In this document: positions 9,615 to 20,721 of the stretch, in pieces | How positions within the stretch are numbered: position 1 is the first letter of the stretch | How the letters are laid out: each line of letters opens with the position of its first letter | Assembly (NCBI GenBank): GCA_030609055.1 | Contig: JAUWCZ010000004.1 | Location: forward strand, 1-47,344 | DNA: 47,344 bases | Source of the DNA: Chloroflexota bacterium | GTDB lineage: Bacteria; Chloroflexota; Anaerolineae; Anaerolineales; UBA11858 | Direction: 5' to 3' | Notes under the pieces: generated by a model | Seen by the model: the letters and a program-made list of their open reading frames with translations, nothing else | Told to the model about the DNA's origin: nothing | The model's database searches: none | Translations under genes and position numbers: made by a program

Positions 9615-10662
9615 TTTTCAACTTACTCAGGTTATTTTCGCCCAATCCCATCTCTTTACCCTTTTTAATATATGTGAGGTCGTTGGGTTTAAGCCCAAAC
9701 AGTGTTGCTGCGTAGCTATCAGCAGCAACAATATCAGGGGAGGCGATGATTGTATCCGCTTTTTTTACATCAGCCAGATTACCCCCAGATGGACCATGGT
9801 TCATTAACATGCGAACAGCGTCTACTATCACTAATGAGGACCTGACCCGGCTGTTTAAGTCGGCCAGCCTCTGACCTAGATTAGCGTGCATCATAGGTCG
9901 GTTGGAAATGACACCCATCATATTCTTCATAGCCAGGGTTAAACGGGCTAATTCATGATGTTTGGCGATCGGCACGTTGATCAACACATCCGCATTTAAG
10001 ACACCATTGTATATTTTGGTTGATTTTAGATCTTTACCCTTGGGTATCGAAGTATCAACATACCTCAGATTGGACATGACCACCATTTTGCCGCCAGCTT
10101 TATTCACTTCAGCCTTAATACCACTGACATTGTATGCTTGCTCTGCGGATCCTCCAAAAGGATAATCCATCACCTTTACATTCTTGGCGCCAGCTTCTAA
10201 GGCCAATTTTACGATTGCGGCAACAACCCAGGGGTTTGTGGTGGCAGCATATTTGTAACCATGATAAGCTACACAAATATTTGGTTTTACCACCACCTTA
10301 TCCCCAGATTTTACAAAGCGCTCCATGCCCCCCAGGGCTTGAACTGCTTTCCTCACCATCTCTTCCGGGTCTCCATTACGAGCTACTACTAAATTTGGGT
10401 ATGCAATTGTCGGAGAAGGTTCTGGTGTATTTTCGGGTGTGCTTGTTGCTAGGTCTGTTGCCGTAGGGGGAATTTCCGTAGAGGTGGGATCGGGTTGAAA
10501 GATTGTCGGTGATATTTTTTCTGAATCAATAGATTTAGTAAGCAGTTTTTCCTGGTTAAGGCAGCCTGTCAGATAAATCCCTCCCAGAGATCCCAGACTG
10601 GCGGCTATGAGGTGTAAAAAATGTCTGCGTGAGAGATCGTTCATATTCACCTTCCAGAGCAA
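9592..10662 (-). CDS. DUF362-domain protein with Tat-like/lipoprotein signal
   Basis: MNDLSRRHFLHLIAASLGSLGGIYLTGC (twin Arg plus lipobox), then VVVKPNICVAYHG...NVKVMDYPFGG...NVPIAKHHELARLTLAMKNMMGVISN, a DUF362 signature. MNDLS start is at 10644. Confidence 0.88.
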   Translation of the reverse strand: MLWKVNMNDLSRRHFLHLIAASLGSLGGIYLTGCLNQEKLLTKSIDSEKISPTIFQPDPTSTEIPPTATDLATSTPENTPEPSPTIAYPNLVVARNGDPEEMVRKAVQALGGMERFVKSGDKVVVKPNICVAYHGYKYAATTNPWVVAAIVKLALEAGAKNVKVMDYPFGGSAEQAYNVSGIKAEVNKAGGKMVVMSNLRYVDTSIPKGKDLKSTKIYNGVLNADVLINVPIAKHHELARLTLAMKNMMGVISNRPMMHANLGQRLADLNSRVRSSLVIVDAVRMLMNHGPSGGNLADVKKADTIIASPDIVAADSYAATLFGLKPNDLTYIKKGKEMGLGENNLSKLKIEEINLG

Positions 10663-10835
10663 TCAAATATTTAACCGTCAAAAGTAACTACCCAGCTATC
10701 TAGCAGATATGTTTGGTGGATACCATAAATTGTACCCGTAATTATTATTGTTCACAGAAGGGAAAACCCTTTGGTAACCTAAAATAAAGGATCGACAATA
10801 ACCTTATCTTCTGATCAAAAGCCCTTGCTCACCAG

Positions 10836-10877
10836 ATAAAAAAAAAGATCCCGGGGAGAAAAATCCCTCCCGGGATC
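10836..10877 (-). terminator. Intrinsic terminator downstream of ahcY
   Basis: Minus strand GATCCCGGGAGGG-ATTTTT-CTCCCCGGGATC followed by a poly-T run. Confidence 0.8.
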
Positions 10878-10931
10878 CAGCGATTTAAATGATTTTGATA
10901 GGTAATTGTTTGCTCCTCTTACAGCTCAGTA

Positions 10932-12215
<1,284 letters not shown>

Positions 12216-12248
12216 TCAATATCATTGGAAAATGATTTCACAAGTCTA

Positions 12249-13205
12249 TTATAAAAGCACATCCAGTATGCCCTGATCGTCAAAGTGCTCCCTGAAGCGT
12301 TTAAGGAAGGATTTCGGTGTATAGTGATGGGTCTGTGGTCCATCGGCTTCCAGGCAATAAGCAGCTGCCAGTGCGCCCATTTCTCCGCATAACTTTAAGT
12401 CCAGCTGGAAACTGTACCCGGTGAGAAAACCACCCCGATAGGCATCTCCAATACCTGTTGGATCGACTATCTCTTTCGGCGGTACAGCGGGAATTTCAAT
12501 TTCATCATCTTTCGTTACGATAAGTGATCCTTGTTCCCCTTTTGTAATCACCAAGATCTCCAGCAGATCCTTTAGATCATTCATGGAAAGGCCGGTGTGT
12601 TTCTCTATCAGACAGAATTCATACTCATTTACAAAGAGAGAATGTGCCCCTTCCACCCCCTGTCTGAGCTCCTCGCCCGAAAGACGGACCGTCTGCTGAC
12701 TGGGGTCATATAAGTAGGGCAGGTTCAGCGCTTGAGTTTCTCCTACATATTGGATCATAGCGCCCGGATCGGTGGGGGAGATCACAACATAATCCAGTGG
12801 TTCCCCCTCCCAGTCAGCGAGCTTTACTTCAGCTGCATGACTCATTGCACCCGGGTAAAAACTAGCGATTTGGCAGTTATCATAGTCAGTGGTCGCAAAA
12901 AAGGAGGCTGTGAATTCATCCGGGATCACCTTCACTCCCCGTGTATCCACTCCATTCTCCTCCAGCCAGGAGCGATAGTCATCAAAATCCTGCCCGACTG
13001 TCCCGAATAAGGTAGGTGTCCCTCCCAGCAGGGCCATGGTATAGCCAATGTTGGGACCAATTCCTCCTCTCCGTTTAATCATTTTGTCTACCAGGAAGGA
13101 TAGACTGATGAATTCCAATTTATCTACTAATAGATGCTCTTTAAAATGCCCGGGGAATGTCATTAAATAATCAAATGCAATCGATCCGGTGAGTGCTATT
13201 CTCAT
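12249..13205 (-). CDS. PfkB-family carbohydrate kinase, probable adenosine kinase
   Basis: GGIGPNIGYTMALLGGTPTLFGTVGQDFDDYRSWLEENGVDTRGV and the PfkB C-terminal signature DPTGIGDAYRGGFLTGY; adjacent to ahcY. Confidence 0.85.
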   Translation of the reverse strand: MRIALTGSIAFDYLMTFPGHFKEHLLVDKLEFISLSFLVDKMIKRRGGIGPNIGYTMALLGGTPTLFGTVGQDFDDYRSWLEENGVDTRGVKVIPDEFTASFFATTDYDNCQIASFYPGAMSHAAEVKLADWEGEPLDYVVISPTDPGAMIQYVGETQALNLPYLYDPSQQTVRLSGEELRQGVEGAHSLFVNEYEFCLIEKHTGLSMNDLKDLLEILVITKGEQGSLIVTKDDEIEIPAVPPKEIVDPTGIGDAYRGGFLTGYSFQLDLKLCGEMGALAAAYCLEADGPQTHHYTPKSFLKRFREHFDDQGILDVLL

Positions 13206-13361
13206 AGATACCTTTTTATATTTTTTTTTGTGAACATCTTGTAATTAATGCTATGGGCAAATTCAATTTCCTGTTCAAAATCCTGCTATATATTACCACT
13301 GAAACTGGTAAATCAAAAGTACCCCAAGTGTCCCCCAGGATATGTATGCTATACTCCCTTC

Positions 13362-14900
13362 ATGAAACATATCGCCCGATCTGCCCTGATCATCGCAGTG
13401 TTTTTTGGTCTGGAAAAGGTGCTTGGATTTATCCGAAATGTATTAATTGCCCGGGCGTTTCAACTCTCAACTGAACTAGATGCTTTTAATGCCGCCAATA
13501 ACATCCCGGATTTGATCTTTGCCCTCATATCTGGAGGTGCCCTGGCGATGGCATTCATCCCGGTATTATCAGAATACAGGGAGACCAGAGATAAATCTGA
13601 TATATGGGGGCTTTTTTCCCAAGTAACGAATGGTGTTTTCCTGGTCACTGTTTTGCTTTCATTATTGATCGCGATTAGTGCAAGGCGGCTTGTCTCCTGG
13701 GAGATCGGTATCGCCCCCGGTTTCACTCCGGCACAGCAGGATCTGGTCGCAGATTTGATGCGATTGAATCTGGTTGCCACTATCTTATTCTCTTTAGGAG
13801 GTTTGGCGATCGCTGGGCTGCAGGCGCACCAGCATTTCCTGATTCCGGCCTTAGCCCCCAGTATGTATGACATCGGATCGCTGATCGGTATCTTGATTCT
13901 TGCACCGGAACAAGGTTATCAGATCGGTCCTGTTGTGCTGCCAGCTTTTAATATGGGCGTATATGGATTGGTTTACGGTGTGATTATTGGTGCTGGTCTG
14001 TTTCTATTAATTCAGCTCCCAACCTTGATAAGATTCGGGTTCCGGTGGAGTCCCAAATTTAACCTGAAAGACCCGGGCGTGGTAAAAGTTCTGCATTTGA
14101 TGGGACCCAGGGTAGTAACCGTATTTTTTATCCAATCGGTATTCATATTTCAGGACAATCTAGCATCCCGCCTTCCGACCGGATCTGTTACTGCTCTAGT
14201 GTATGGATGGTTATTCATGCAGCTTCCGGAAACACTTATCGGGACAGCCCTTGGAACAGCTTTGCTCCCCACCCTGTCTGAGCAAATTGTAAATAATGAT
14301 CTTGAAGGTTTCCGTACTACATTAGAAAAAACAATTCGTGTGATCACTGCCCTGACTCTGCCGATCGCAGTTATCCTGGCGATTAATCTAGGGCCTGTCA
14401 TCAAAATATTGGGGTTTGACGAAGCTGGAACGAATCTGGTTTTGTGGACCGTCAGGGCCTTTATGGCAGGGCTGCTTGGTCATTCCCTGCTGGAGGTTGC
14501 CGCCAGGTCATTTTACGCCCAGCACAACGCCAAAACCCCCCTGCTTGCCTCCGGACTTACTTTTGTGGCTTTTATTTTGCTCGCAATCCCTCTTTCAAGG
14601 AACCTTGGTGCACCTGGCATTGGCCTGGCAAACGCACTTGCATTCACAGGAGAAGCCCTGCTACTCTTTATTCTTTTAAATCGTGTTATGCCATTTCGTC
14701 CCCGCCTAAAAGGAACTTTGACCCGGTCGATCGCAGCCAGCATTACCGGGGCAGGGTTGAGCCTGCTGCTGCAAAATCTGTTGGGAACACCTTCATCCAC
14801 ACTGGCTGGCCTGGGTGCAGCAAGCGGGATTATATTTCTTTCGACCGGGATTGCCCTGCCCTGGTTGTTACCAGAACTAAGAGATCTGCTGGCAATCTAA
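13362..14900 (+). CDS. murJ: Lipid II flippase MurJ
   Basis: KVLGFIRNVLIARAFQLSTELDAFNAANNIPDLIFALISGGALAMAFIPVLSEY is a strong MurJ/MviN signature with about 14 hydrophobic segments. Start set to MKHIARS. Confidence 0.95.
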   Translation: MKHIARSALIIAVFFGLEKVLGFIRNVLIARAFQLSTELDAFNAANNIPDLIFALISGGALAMAFIPVLSEYRETRDKSDIWGLFSQVTNGVFLVTVLLSLLIAISARRLVSWEIGIAPGFTPAQQDLVADLMRLNLVATILFSLGGLAIAGLQAHQHFLIPALAPSMYDIGSLIGILILAPEQGYQIGPVVLPAFNMGVYGLVYGVIIGAGLFLLIQLPTLIRFGFRWSPKFNLKDPGVVKVLHLMGPRVVTVFFIQSVFIFQDNLASRLPTGSVTALVYGWLFMQLPETLIGTALGTALLPTLSEQIVNNDLEGFRTTLEKTIRVITALTLPIAVILAINLGPVIKILGFDEAGTNLVLWTVRAFMAGLLGHSLLEVAARSFYAQHNAKTPLLASGLTFVAFILLAIPLSRNLGAPGIGLANALAFTGEALLLFILLNRVMPFRPRLKGTLTRSIAASITGAGLSLLLQNLLGTPSSTLAGLGAASGIIFLSTGIALPWLLPELRDLLAI

Positions 14901-14909
14901 AGGAACCGA

Positions 14910-15164
14910 ATGGATCAGCAACTCTATCTAAAATACCTTAAAGAGTACACCCTGGAAGCTCTGAAAAAGGTAGAGTATGATGTCTCCCGGGCAGCTGATT
15001 ACCTGGAGAAAAAGCCTACACCAATATACTTTCAAAAAGACAGAAAGGAGAAAAAAGCCGCCCTGAACAGAGTGAAAAAGGTATTTTCTGCATCACGGGA
15101 GCGTTCGCTTTATGTTGTCTTAAAAAGCCTTGGTTTTAACGACCTTGCGAAAGATGCACTCTGA
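14910..15164 (+). CDS. Small helical protein, possibly Fis-like HTH
   Basis: 84-aa ORF 10 nt after murJ: YTLEALKKVEYDVSRAADYLEKKPTPIYFQKDRKEKKAALNRVKK. Confidence 0.6.
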   Translation: MDQQLYLKYLKEYTLEALKKVEYDVSRAADYLEKKPTPIYFQKDRKEKKAALNRVKKVFSASRERSLYVVLKSLGFNDLAKDAL

Positions 15165-15182
15165 ACTGTTATAACTTAAATC

Positions 15183-15219
15183 AAAAACAGACACTTAATA
15201 CAACCCGTGTCTGTTTTTT
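15183..15219 (+). terminator. Intrinsic terminator after murJ unit
   Basis: AAAACAGACAC-TTAATACAACCC-GTGTCTGTTTTTT. Confidence 0.85.
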
Positions 15220-15245
15220 CTTGTCCTCCATTACCAGGAGTGACT

Positions 15246-16784
15246 TTATAATTTGGAGCCAGCCATCAACAAGCCCAGTTCAGCTTTTGTTATCTGATCT
15301 GTTTGATGGATAGATACAATTTCTCCCTGATATATGACCGCGATTCGATCCGCCAATGACATAATCTCATCCAATTCAGCTGAAATCAATAACACAGCAG
15401 CCCCTTTATCCCGTTCCTCAATGATCCGGTTATGTATGTATTCAATGGATCCCACATCTAACCCACGGGTGGGTTGATTGGCTATTAAAAGTTGCACCGG
15501 TCTGCTTAATTCCCTAGCAACAATCACTTTCTGCTGATTTCCACCGGATAATTTCCCAGTATTCACCAGTGGTCCTGGTGTTCTCACATCAAAATCATGG
15601 ATCAATTTTTTTGCATTTTCCAAAACTGCTTGATGATTTCTCCGCAAGCCCCGGGCAAAGGGTGATTCATAATATGTGCACAGAACCATGTTGTCAGCAA
15701 CCGCATAAGACATCACCAGACCATGCCGGTGACGATCCTCAGGAATATGCGATAGCCCAGACTCAATGAGTCTCCGCGGGCTACCACTGGGCATTTTTTT
15801 ACCGTTTATGGAAAATTCCCCGCTAGCTGCATTTCGCAGCCCGGTTAAGGCTTCAGCGATCTGTGTTTGTCCGTTCCCCTGAACTCCCGCAATACCTAAG
15901 ATTTCTCCTTTCCTAACCTCAAAGGAGACATTATAGACAACTCTGATTCCCCTATCATCATTCACTGATAAGTTCGTCACATTCAGGACAGGTTCCCCGG
16001 GAGAAGCGGGACCTTTTTCAACTTCCAGAATTACCTCTCGTCCAACCATCATTTCCGCTAAACCCTGTTTATCTGTTTCTTGGGGAGTTGTTGTCCCTAC
16101 TACAGCACCCCTTCTCATCACAGTGATGCGATCGGCGATATCCATCACTTCCCGGAGTTTGTGGGTGATGAATACAATCGATACTCCCTTTTCTGTCAGC
16201 TCTCTCATAATCCTGAAAAGATCATCCGCTTCCTGGGGTGTGAGGACAGCAGTTGGTTCATCCAATACCAGGATATTTGCATCCCGATAAAGGGCTTTGA
16301 GAATTTCGACTCGCTGTTGAACACCTACCGGGATTTCTTCAATGATTGATCTTGGATCAACTTTGAGTCCGTATCCTTCTGACAACCTGGAGATATCCTG
16401 GCGGGCCTTATTTAGATCCAGGGTAGTTCCCCTGGTCACCTCAGAACCGAGGATGATATTCTCGGTTACAGAGAATACTGGTACCAGCATGAAATGCTGG
16501 TGGACCATACCTATCCCGTGATCGATGGCATCATGAGGATTATTGATCTCTACCTTCTCCCCATTAATTAGCACTTCGCCCTCATCAGCGGTATAGAGAC
16601 CGTAAATCACATTCATTAAAGTAGATTTCCCCGCTCCGTTTTCACCCAAGAGCCCATGTATCTCACCTTTTTTGAGTGTGAAATCTACTTGATCATTCGC
16701 GACCACGCCGGGAAACCGTTTTGTAATATTACGAGCTTCTAAAGCTATTGGTATATTCTCATTCATAGGAATTCTCTTTTCCAA
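15246..16784 (-). CDS. BMP-type nucleoside/sugar ABC transporter, double ATP-binding protein (NupO/RbsA-like)
   Basis: Two ABC modules: GLLGENGAGKSTLMNVIYGLY...LVLDEPTAVLTPQEADDLF, and GIAGVQGNGQTQIAEALTGL...LSGGNQQKVIVARELSRPVQLLIANQPTRGLDVGSIEYIHNRI. Confidence 0.93.
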   Translation of the reverse strand: MEKRIPMNENIPIALEARNITKRFPGVVANDQVDFTLKKGEIHGLLGENGAGKSTLMNVIYGLYTADEGEVLINGEKVEINNPHDAIDHGIGMVHQHFMLVPVFSVTENIILGSEVTRGTTLDLNKARQDISRLSEGYGLKVDPRSIIEEIPVGVQQRVEILKALYRDANILVLDEPTAVLTPQEADDLFRIMRELTEKGVSIVFITHKLREVMDIADRITVMRRGAVVGTTTPQETDKQGLAEMMVGREVILEVEKGPASPGEPVLNVTNLSVNDDRGIRVVYNVSFEVRKGEILGIAGVQGNGQTQIAEALTGLRNAASGEFSINGKKMPSGSPRRLIESGLSHIPEDRHRHGLVMSYAVADNMVLCTYYESPFARGLRRNHQAVLENAKKLIHDFDVRTPGPLVNTGKLSGGNQQKVIVARELSRPVQLLIANQPTRGLDVGSIEYIHNRIIEERDKGAAVLLISAELDEIMSLADRIAVIYQGEIVSIHQTDQITKAELGLLMAGSKL

Positions 16785-16788
16785 CTAA

Positions 16789-17802
16789 CTATTCTTTTTC
16801 GTAGGGGATTCCATCAGCAGCTGGGGGTCGTGATCGCCCAACCACACCTGCCAGAACAACAATCGTCAGTAAATAAGGCAGCATGCCTATAAACTGATGG
16901 GGGATATCTAGCACACCGGCAAATTGGATCTGAGTCTGAATAGCGGATGTCATACCAAACAACAGGGCTGCTCCCCAGGAACCGAGAGGTGACCACTTGC
17001 CGAATATCATCACTGCCAAAGCAACAAATCCCCGTCCATTCGTCATCAATCGCTCGAATGATCCCACTGCCTCCAGGGTAAGAAAGACTCCTGCCAAGCC
17101 GGCAATCGCTCCACCGAGAATCACGTTAATGTAACGAACTCTATATACATTGACACCCACTGTATCAGCGGCCCTAGGATGTTCACCAACAGCGCGTGTA
17201 CGCAAACCCCACTTGGTATAGAATAGGACGTAATGAAGGACAAACACTAAAATAATGGCTGCATAAGTTATCGGCGGATTATTAAACAAAGCTCGTCCAA
17301 TGATCGGGAGTTCCGCCAATTTTCCAAGAGCGATAGGTGCCAGTTTACCTTTGGTGGTCAAACCTGCCTGGTAAAAATAGCCGGTTAATCCAACAGCAAT
17401 TATGTTGATCACTGTTCCACCAATTATCTGATCTACTTTTAGAGTCACTGACATAAAAGCTAGCAGAAGTCCTAAAACCGCTCCGGTAGCAACACCGACA
17501 AAGACTGCCACCAGTAAATTACCGGTCCAGGCATTAACCAAGTATCCAACGAAGGCTGACAACAGCATTTGACCTTCAATGCCTATGTTAATAATACCCG
17601 CACGTTCTCCCATCAAACCACACATAGCTCCTAAAACCAGAGGGGTAGCCTGGCGAACGGCAGAAGCAAGAACAGCCTCAGTGATAATTGGGTTTTGCAA
17701 ATAAAAATATAGTATCCCTAAAACCACTCCCCCACCCAGGATAATAAACGCTCCCCACTGTCGGAAGAATCTCTTCCAGGAAATTGATCTATCCATATCC
17801 AC
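16789..17802 (-). CDS. BMP-type nucleoside ABC transporter permease (NupQ-like)
   Basis: RQATPLVLGAMCGLMGERAGIINIGIEGQMLLSAFVGYL...GLRTRAVGEHPRAADTVGVNVYRVRY. Confidence 0.92.
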   Translation of the reverse strand: MDMDRSISWKRFFRQWGAFIILGGGVVLGILYFYLQNPIITEAVLASAVRQATPLVLGAMCGLMGERAGIINIGIEGQMLLSAFVGYLVNAWTGNLLVAVFVGVATGAVLGLLLAFMSVTLKVDQIIGGTVINIIAVGLTGYFYQAGLTTKGKLAPIALGKLAELPIIGRALFNNPPITYAAIILVFVLHYVLFYTKWGLRTRAVGEHPRAADTVGVNVYRVRYINVILGGAIAGLAGVFLTLEAVGSFERLMTNGRGFVALAVMIFGKWSPLGSWGAALLFGMTSAIQTQIQFAGVLDIPHQFIGMLPYLLTIVVLAGVVGRSRPPAADGIPYEKE

Positions 17803-17806
17803 CTCT

Positions 17807-18919
17807 TTATTGACCCCAACCTGTCGTGAGTTTGATCCCTTCCTCTTCTGGTTGCATACGGAGCAGCCAGCGGATGATCATATCTGCGGCAACGAAGAAC
17901 AATATCAACGCTTGGATCACGTCTACAATTTCTTTGGCAACATCCGCAGAAAACTGCATCTGGCTTGCTCCTGCCTCCATTGCTCCTACCAGAATCGCAG
18001 CTGGAATGACTCCAAACGGGTTTGTCTTTCCAAGTAATGCGATCGTGATTCCATCAAAACCCAATCCAACATTGAATCCGGGCTGGTATCGTCCAACTAC
18101 ACCCTGAGTCTCGACTGCCCCACCTATCCCGGCAATGAATCCACTGATCACCATGGCTAAAATAACCGTCCTGGCGACCTTGACTCCTGAATATTCAGCC
18201 GCATCAGGATTTTGTCCAACGGTTCTGATTTCAAAACCCAGTGTTGTATGCACAAGCAGCCACCAAATCAATACAGCAAACAACAAAGCAATCAAGAAGC
18301 CAACCGGGAACCCGCCTACCTCCGGGATAACAGCAGTCTCAAAGATTTTTGGGGTTCTGGCAACAATATTGCTGGGACTGGCATCCTTCCATGGACCATC
18401 AGCCAGGTAATCAGTGATGTTGATTGCGACATAGTTAAGCATGATGGTTGTAATTACCTCATGAGCACCTGTATATGTCTTTAGTGCTCCAGGGATGGCG
18501 GCAAACAATGCGCCTGCAATTGCTCCTCCCAACAAAGCCAACGGTGCGTGAATGTAGGCTGGAAGTCCTTTAATGGTAAATCCAAGGAATGCTGATACTA
18601 TGGCCCCAAAGAGCAGCTGACCTTGAGCACCGATGTTGAACAATCCCGCTTTAAATGCAAAGGCAACAGCAAGCCCACTGAATACTAATGGTGTTGCTTT
18701 CTCCAAGGTCCGTGTAAATGCATCAACATCTCCAAACGATCCCTTGATTAATGCTGAATATGCTTCAATCGGTGATGCACCTGAAATATATAGGATGATT
18801 GCTCCAATTAATACAGCCAGGAAGACAGCAAAAATGGGAACGCTGATCACTCTTGTAACACTAGCAATCGATTGAAGAAAGCTGGATCGAGGAGCTCCAA
18901 CATTTTGATCTTCACTCAT
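17807..18919 (-). CDS. BMP-type nucleoside ABC transporter permease (NupP-like)
   Basis: ATPLVFSGLAVAFAFKAGLFNIGAQGQLLFGAIVSAFLG...FEIRTVGQNPDAAEYSGVKVART. Confidence 0.92.
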   Translation of the reverse strand: MSEDQNVGAPRSSFLQSIASVTRVISVPIFAVFLAVLIGAIILYISGASPIEAYSALIKGSFGDVDAFTRTLEKATPLVFSGLAVAFAFKAGLFNIGAQGQLLFGAIVSAFLGFTIKGLPAYIHAPLALLGGAIAGALFAAIPGALKTYTGAHEVITTIMLNYVAINITDYLADGPWKDASPSNIVARTPKIFETAVIPEVGGFPVGFLIALLFAVLIWWLLVHTTLGFEIRTVGQNPDAAEYSGVKVARTVILAMVISGFIAGIGGAVETQGVVGRYQPGFNVGLGFDGITIALLGKTNPFGVIPAAILVGAMEAGASQMQFSADVAKEIVDVIQALILFFVAADMIIRWLLRMQPEEEGIKLTTGWGQ

Positions 18920-19106
18920 GGGTTTTCCTTTTATTACTGAAATGGAAAATTAACATTACTCAATTCGTTAGCAATGCTGATATTAAATTCACCTATTAAA
19001 ATAACGGATAAAGATGGAGATAGGAAATTATATACAAATATCATTTTACCAGAATAATGAAGGGGACATCCCATAAAAAGAAATATTAAGAAGCCGCTGG
19101 GATTAG

Positions 19107-20150
19107 TCACTCAAAACTAGTCTGGATATAACCGCTGGATACTTCTTCTAACATTCTTTCTACCAGTTTGACTTTTCCTGGGCTGAGCAAATTACTATTT
19201 ATATCCGTAATTAACAAAGGTGGAGTCTGGTCAAATCCCACATCCGAAGTCAGAAATGCAGGCCAGAAATCCTCAAAAGCTGCCAGAAGATCATATTCCA
19301 AGGATGCGACCCAATAGTTACCATATTCCTCCCTGTAGTCGCTGCCACAGCCAATGATGAGTTTTTCATTACTGGTCAATATAGAATAGATCTTGGGATC
19401 CCCTACTCCAGGGACGATGTAAAAGGTATTTACATACCGATCAATTAAGAAATTGACATTGGCTTCGATTTCTATATCGCTTACCTCCGCAGGGAGATCA
19501 ATATACTTAGGGTAAATATAATTAACCCCCATAGGCGCATATTTCGGATTGCATAAACCGCAAAAATATTTCACGCCCACTCGGAAACCTTCCCGGGCAG
19601 CCAGTGCATCTTCACTCTCTTGAACGCTCAATACTCCCACACGCCAATCTGGAGTAATCATAGCAGCAATATATCCAGCGATAAATCCTTGCACATCAAA
19701 ATCACCACCTCCGGACCGCAATACACTTAGGTTGTCCAAAGGATCCAGGTTATTAAAACCTATCGCCAGGAATTTAGTTCCAGGGGTTTGTTTGGCGAGT
19801 CCTTCCAGATCTGGAAAAGGCGGCACTACAACCACCAGATGGAAATCATCCCTGCTGAAATCCTCTGCAGTCATCGTCTCGAGGACTTGGAATCGGAGAC
19901 CTTCAGCTCGGATATACTCAGTGACTAACGGATTTAAGTCCGCTACCAGATTGGGATCAGATCCTGGTGGAGTTAAGAAAACACCTACTGGTGCGAGCGG
20001 AGTTGGCGTGTCGACTGGTATTTCTGTTGGAAGAGAGGTCTCCGTAAATACCAGGTCTCCATTCGGTGTTTGGGATTCCCCCTGGATGCTGCATCCTGCC
20101 AGGATTGTAATTATCAATAACAACCAATAAATATGTTTAGATTTAGCCAA
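19107..20150 (-). CDS. BMP-family-like substrate-binding lipoprotein
   Basis: Lipobox ILAGC; GFIAGYIAAMITPDWRVGVLS...FRVGVKYFCGLCNP resembles BMP proteins; first gene of the transporter unit. Confidence 0.78.
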   Translation of the reverse strand: MAKSKHIYWLLLIITILAGCSIQGESQTPNGDLVFTETSLPTEIPVDTPTPLAPVGVFLTPPGSDPNLVADLNPLVTEYIRAEGLRFQVLETMTAEDFSRDDFHLVVVVPPFPDLEGLAKQTPGTKFLAIGFNNLDPLDNLSVLRSGGGDFDVQGFIAGYIAAMITPDWRVGVLSVQESEDALAAREGFRVGVKYFCGLCNPKYAPMGVNYIYPKYIDLPAEVSDIEIEANVNFLIDRYVNTFYIVPGVGDPKIYSILTSNEKLIIGCGSDYREEYGNYWVASLEYDLLAAFEDFWPAFLTSDVGFDQTPPLLITDINSNLLSPGKVKLVERMLEEVSSGYIQTSFE

Positions 20151-20233
20151 AATAACTCCTTAGGTTTAACAACCAGATTTTTATTTTACTACTTTTTCCA
20201 GGAGAGTACTCTTTCTAGTATAATAAAAAAGTC

Positions 20234-20704
20234 ATGATTAAGGTTGAAATTCCCGGGATAGGAGAAGTGCAATTAGAAAACGTTGTCTTTGATGTCAATG
20301 GTACACTTGCTGTAGACGGAGACCTGCTTCCGGGAGTATCAGCATTGCTGGAGGATCTGGGTGAAAGGGTTAATATCCACCTATTAACAGCTGATACTCA
20401 TGGAAAACAATCTAAAATTGATCAGCAATTAGGCATCAAGGCAGTCCGGGTAGCACCAGGAAATGAAGCAGAACAGAAAGCAGATTACCTCAGGAAACTT
20501 GGCCCAGACCACTCAGCAGCAGTTGGGCAAGGAGCAAACGACTCCCTCATGTTGAAAGAAGCCAGAATTGGTATCTGCATCCTGTCACAGGAAGGTACTG
20601 CCCTGGAAACATTCCTTCAGGCGGATCTGGTCGTTCCAGATATCATATCTGCCCTGACAATAATATCAAAGCCCAGTCGTTTAACAGCAAGCCTTAGAAA
20701 ATAG
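20234..20704 (+). CDS. HAD-superfamily, soluble P-type-ATPase-like phosphatase
   Basis: FDVNGTLAVDGDLLPGV motif I with Asn at D+2; later VGQGANDSLMLKEARIGICIL motif. Confidence 0.82.
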   Translation: MIKVEIPGIGEVQLENVVFDVNGTLAVDGDLLPGVSALLEDLGERVNIHLLTADTHGKQSKIDQQLGIKAVRVAPGNEAEQKADYLRKLGPDHSAAVGQGANDSLMLKEARIGICILSQEGTALETFLQADLVVPDIISALTIISKPSRLTASLRK

Positions 20705-20721
20705 CTCACTTCTGAATAAAT

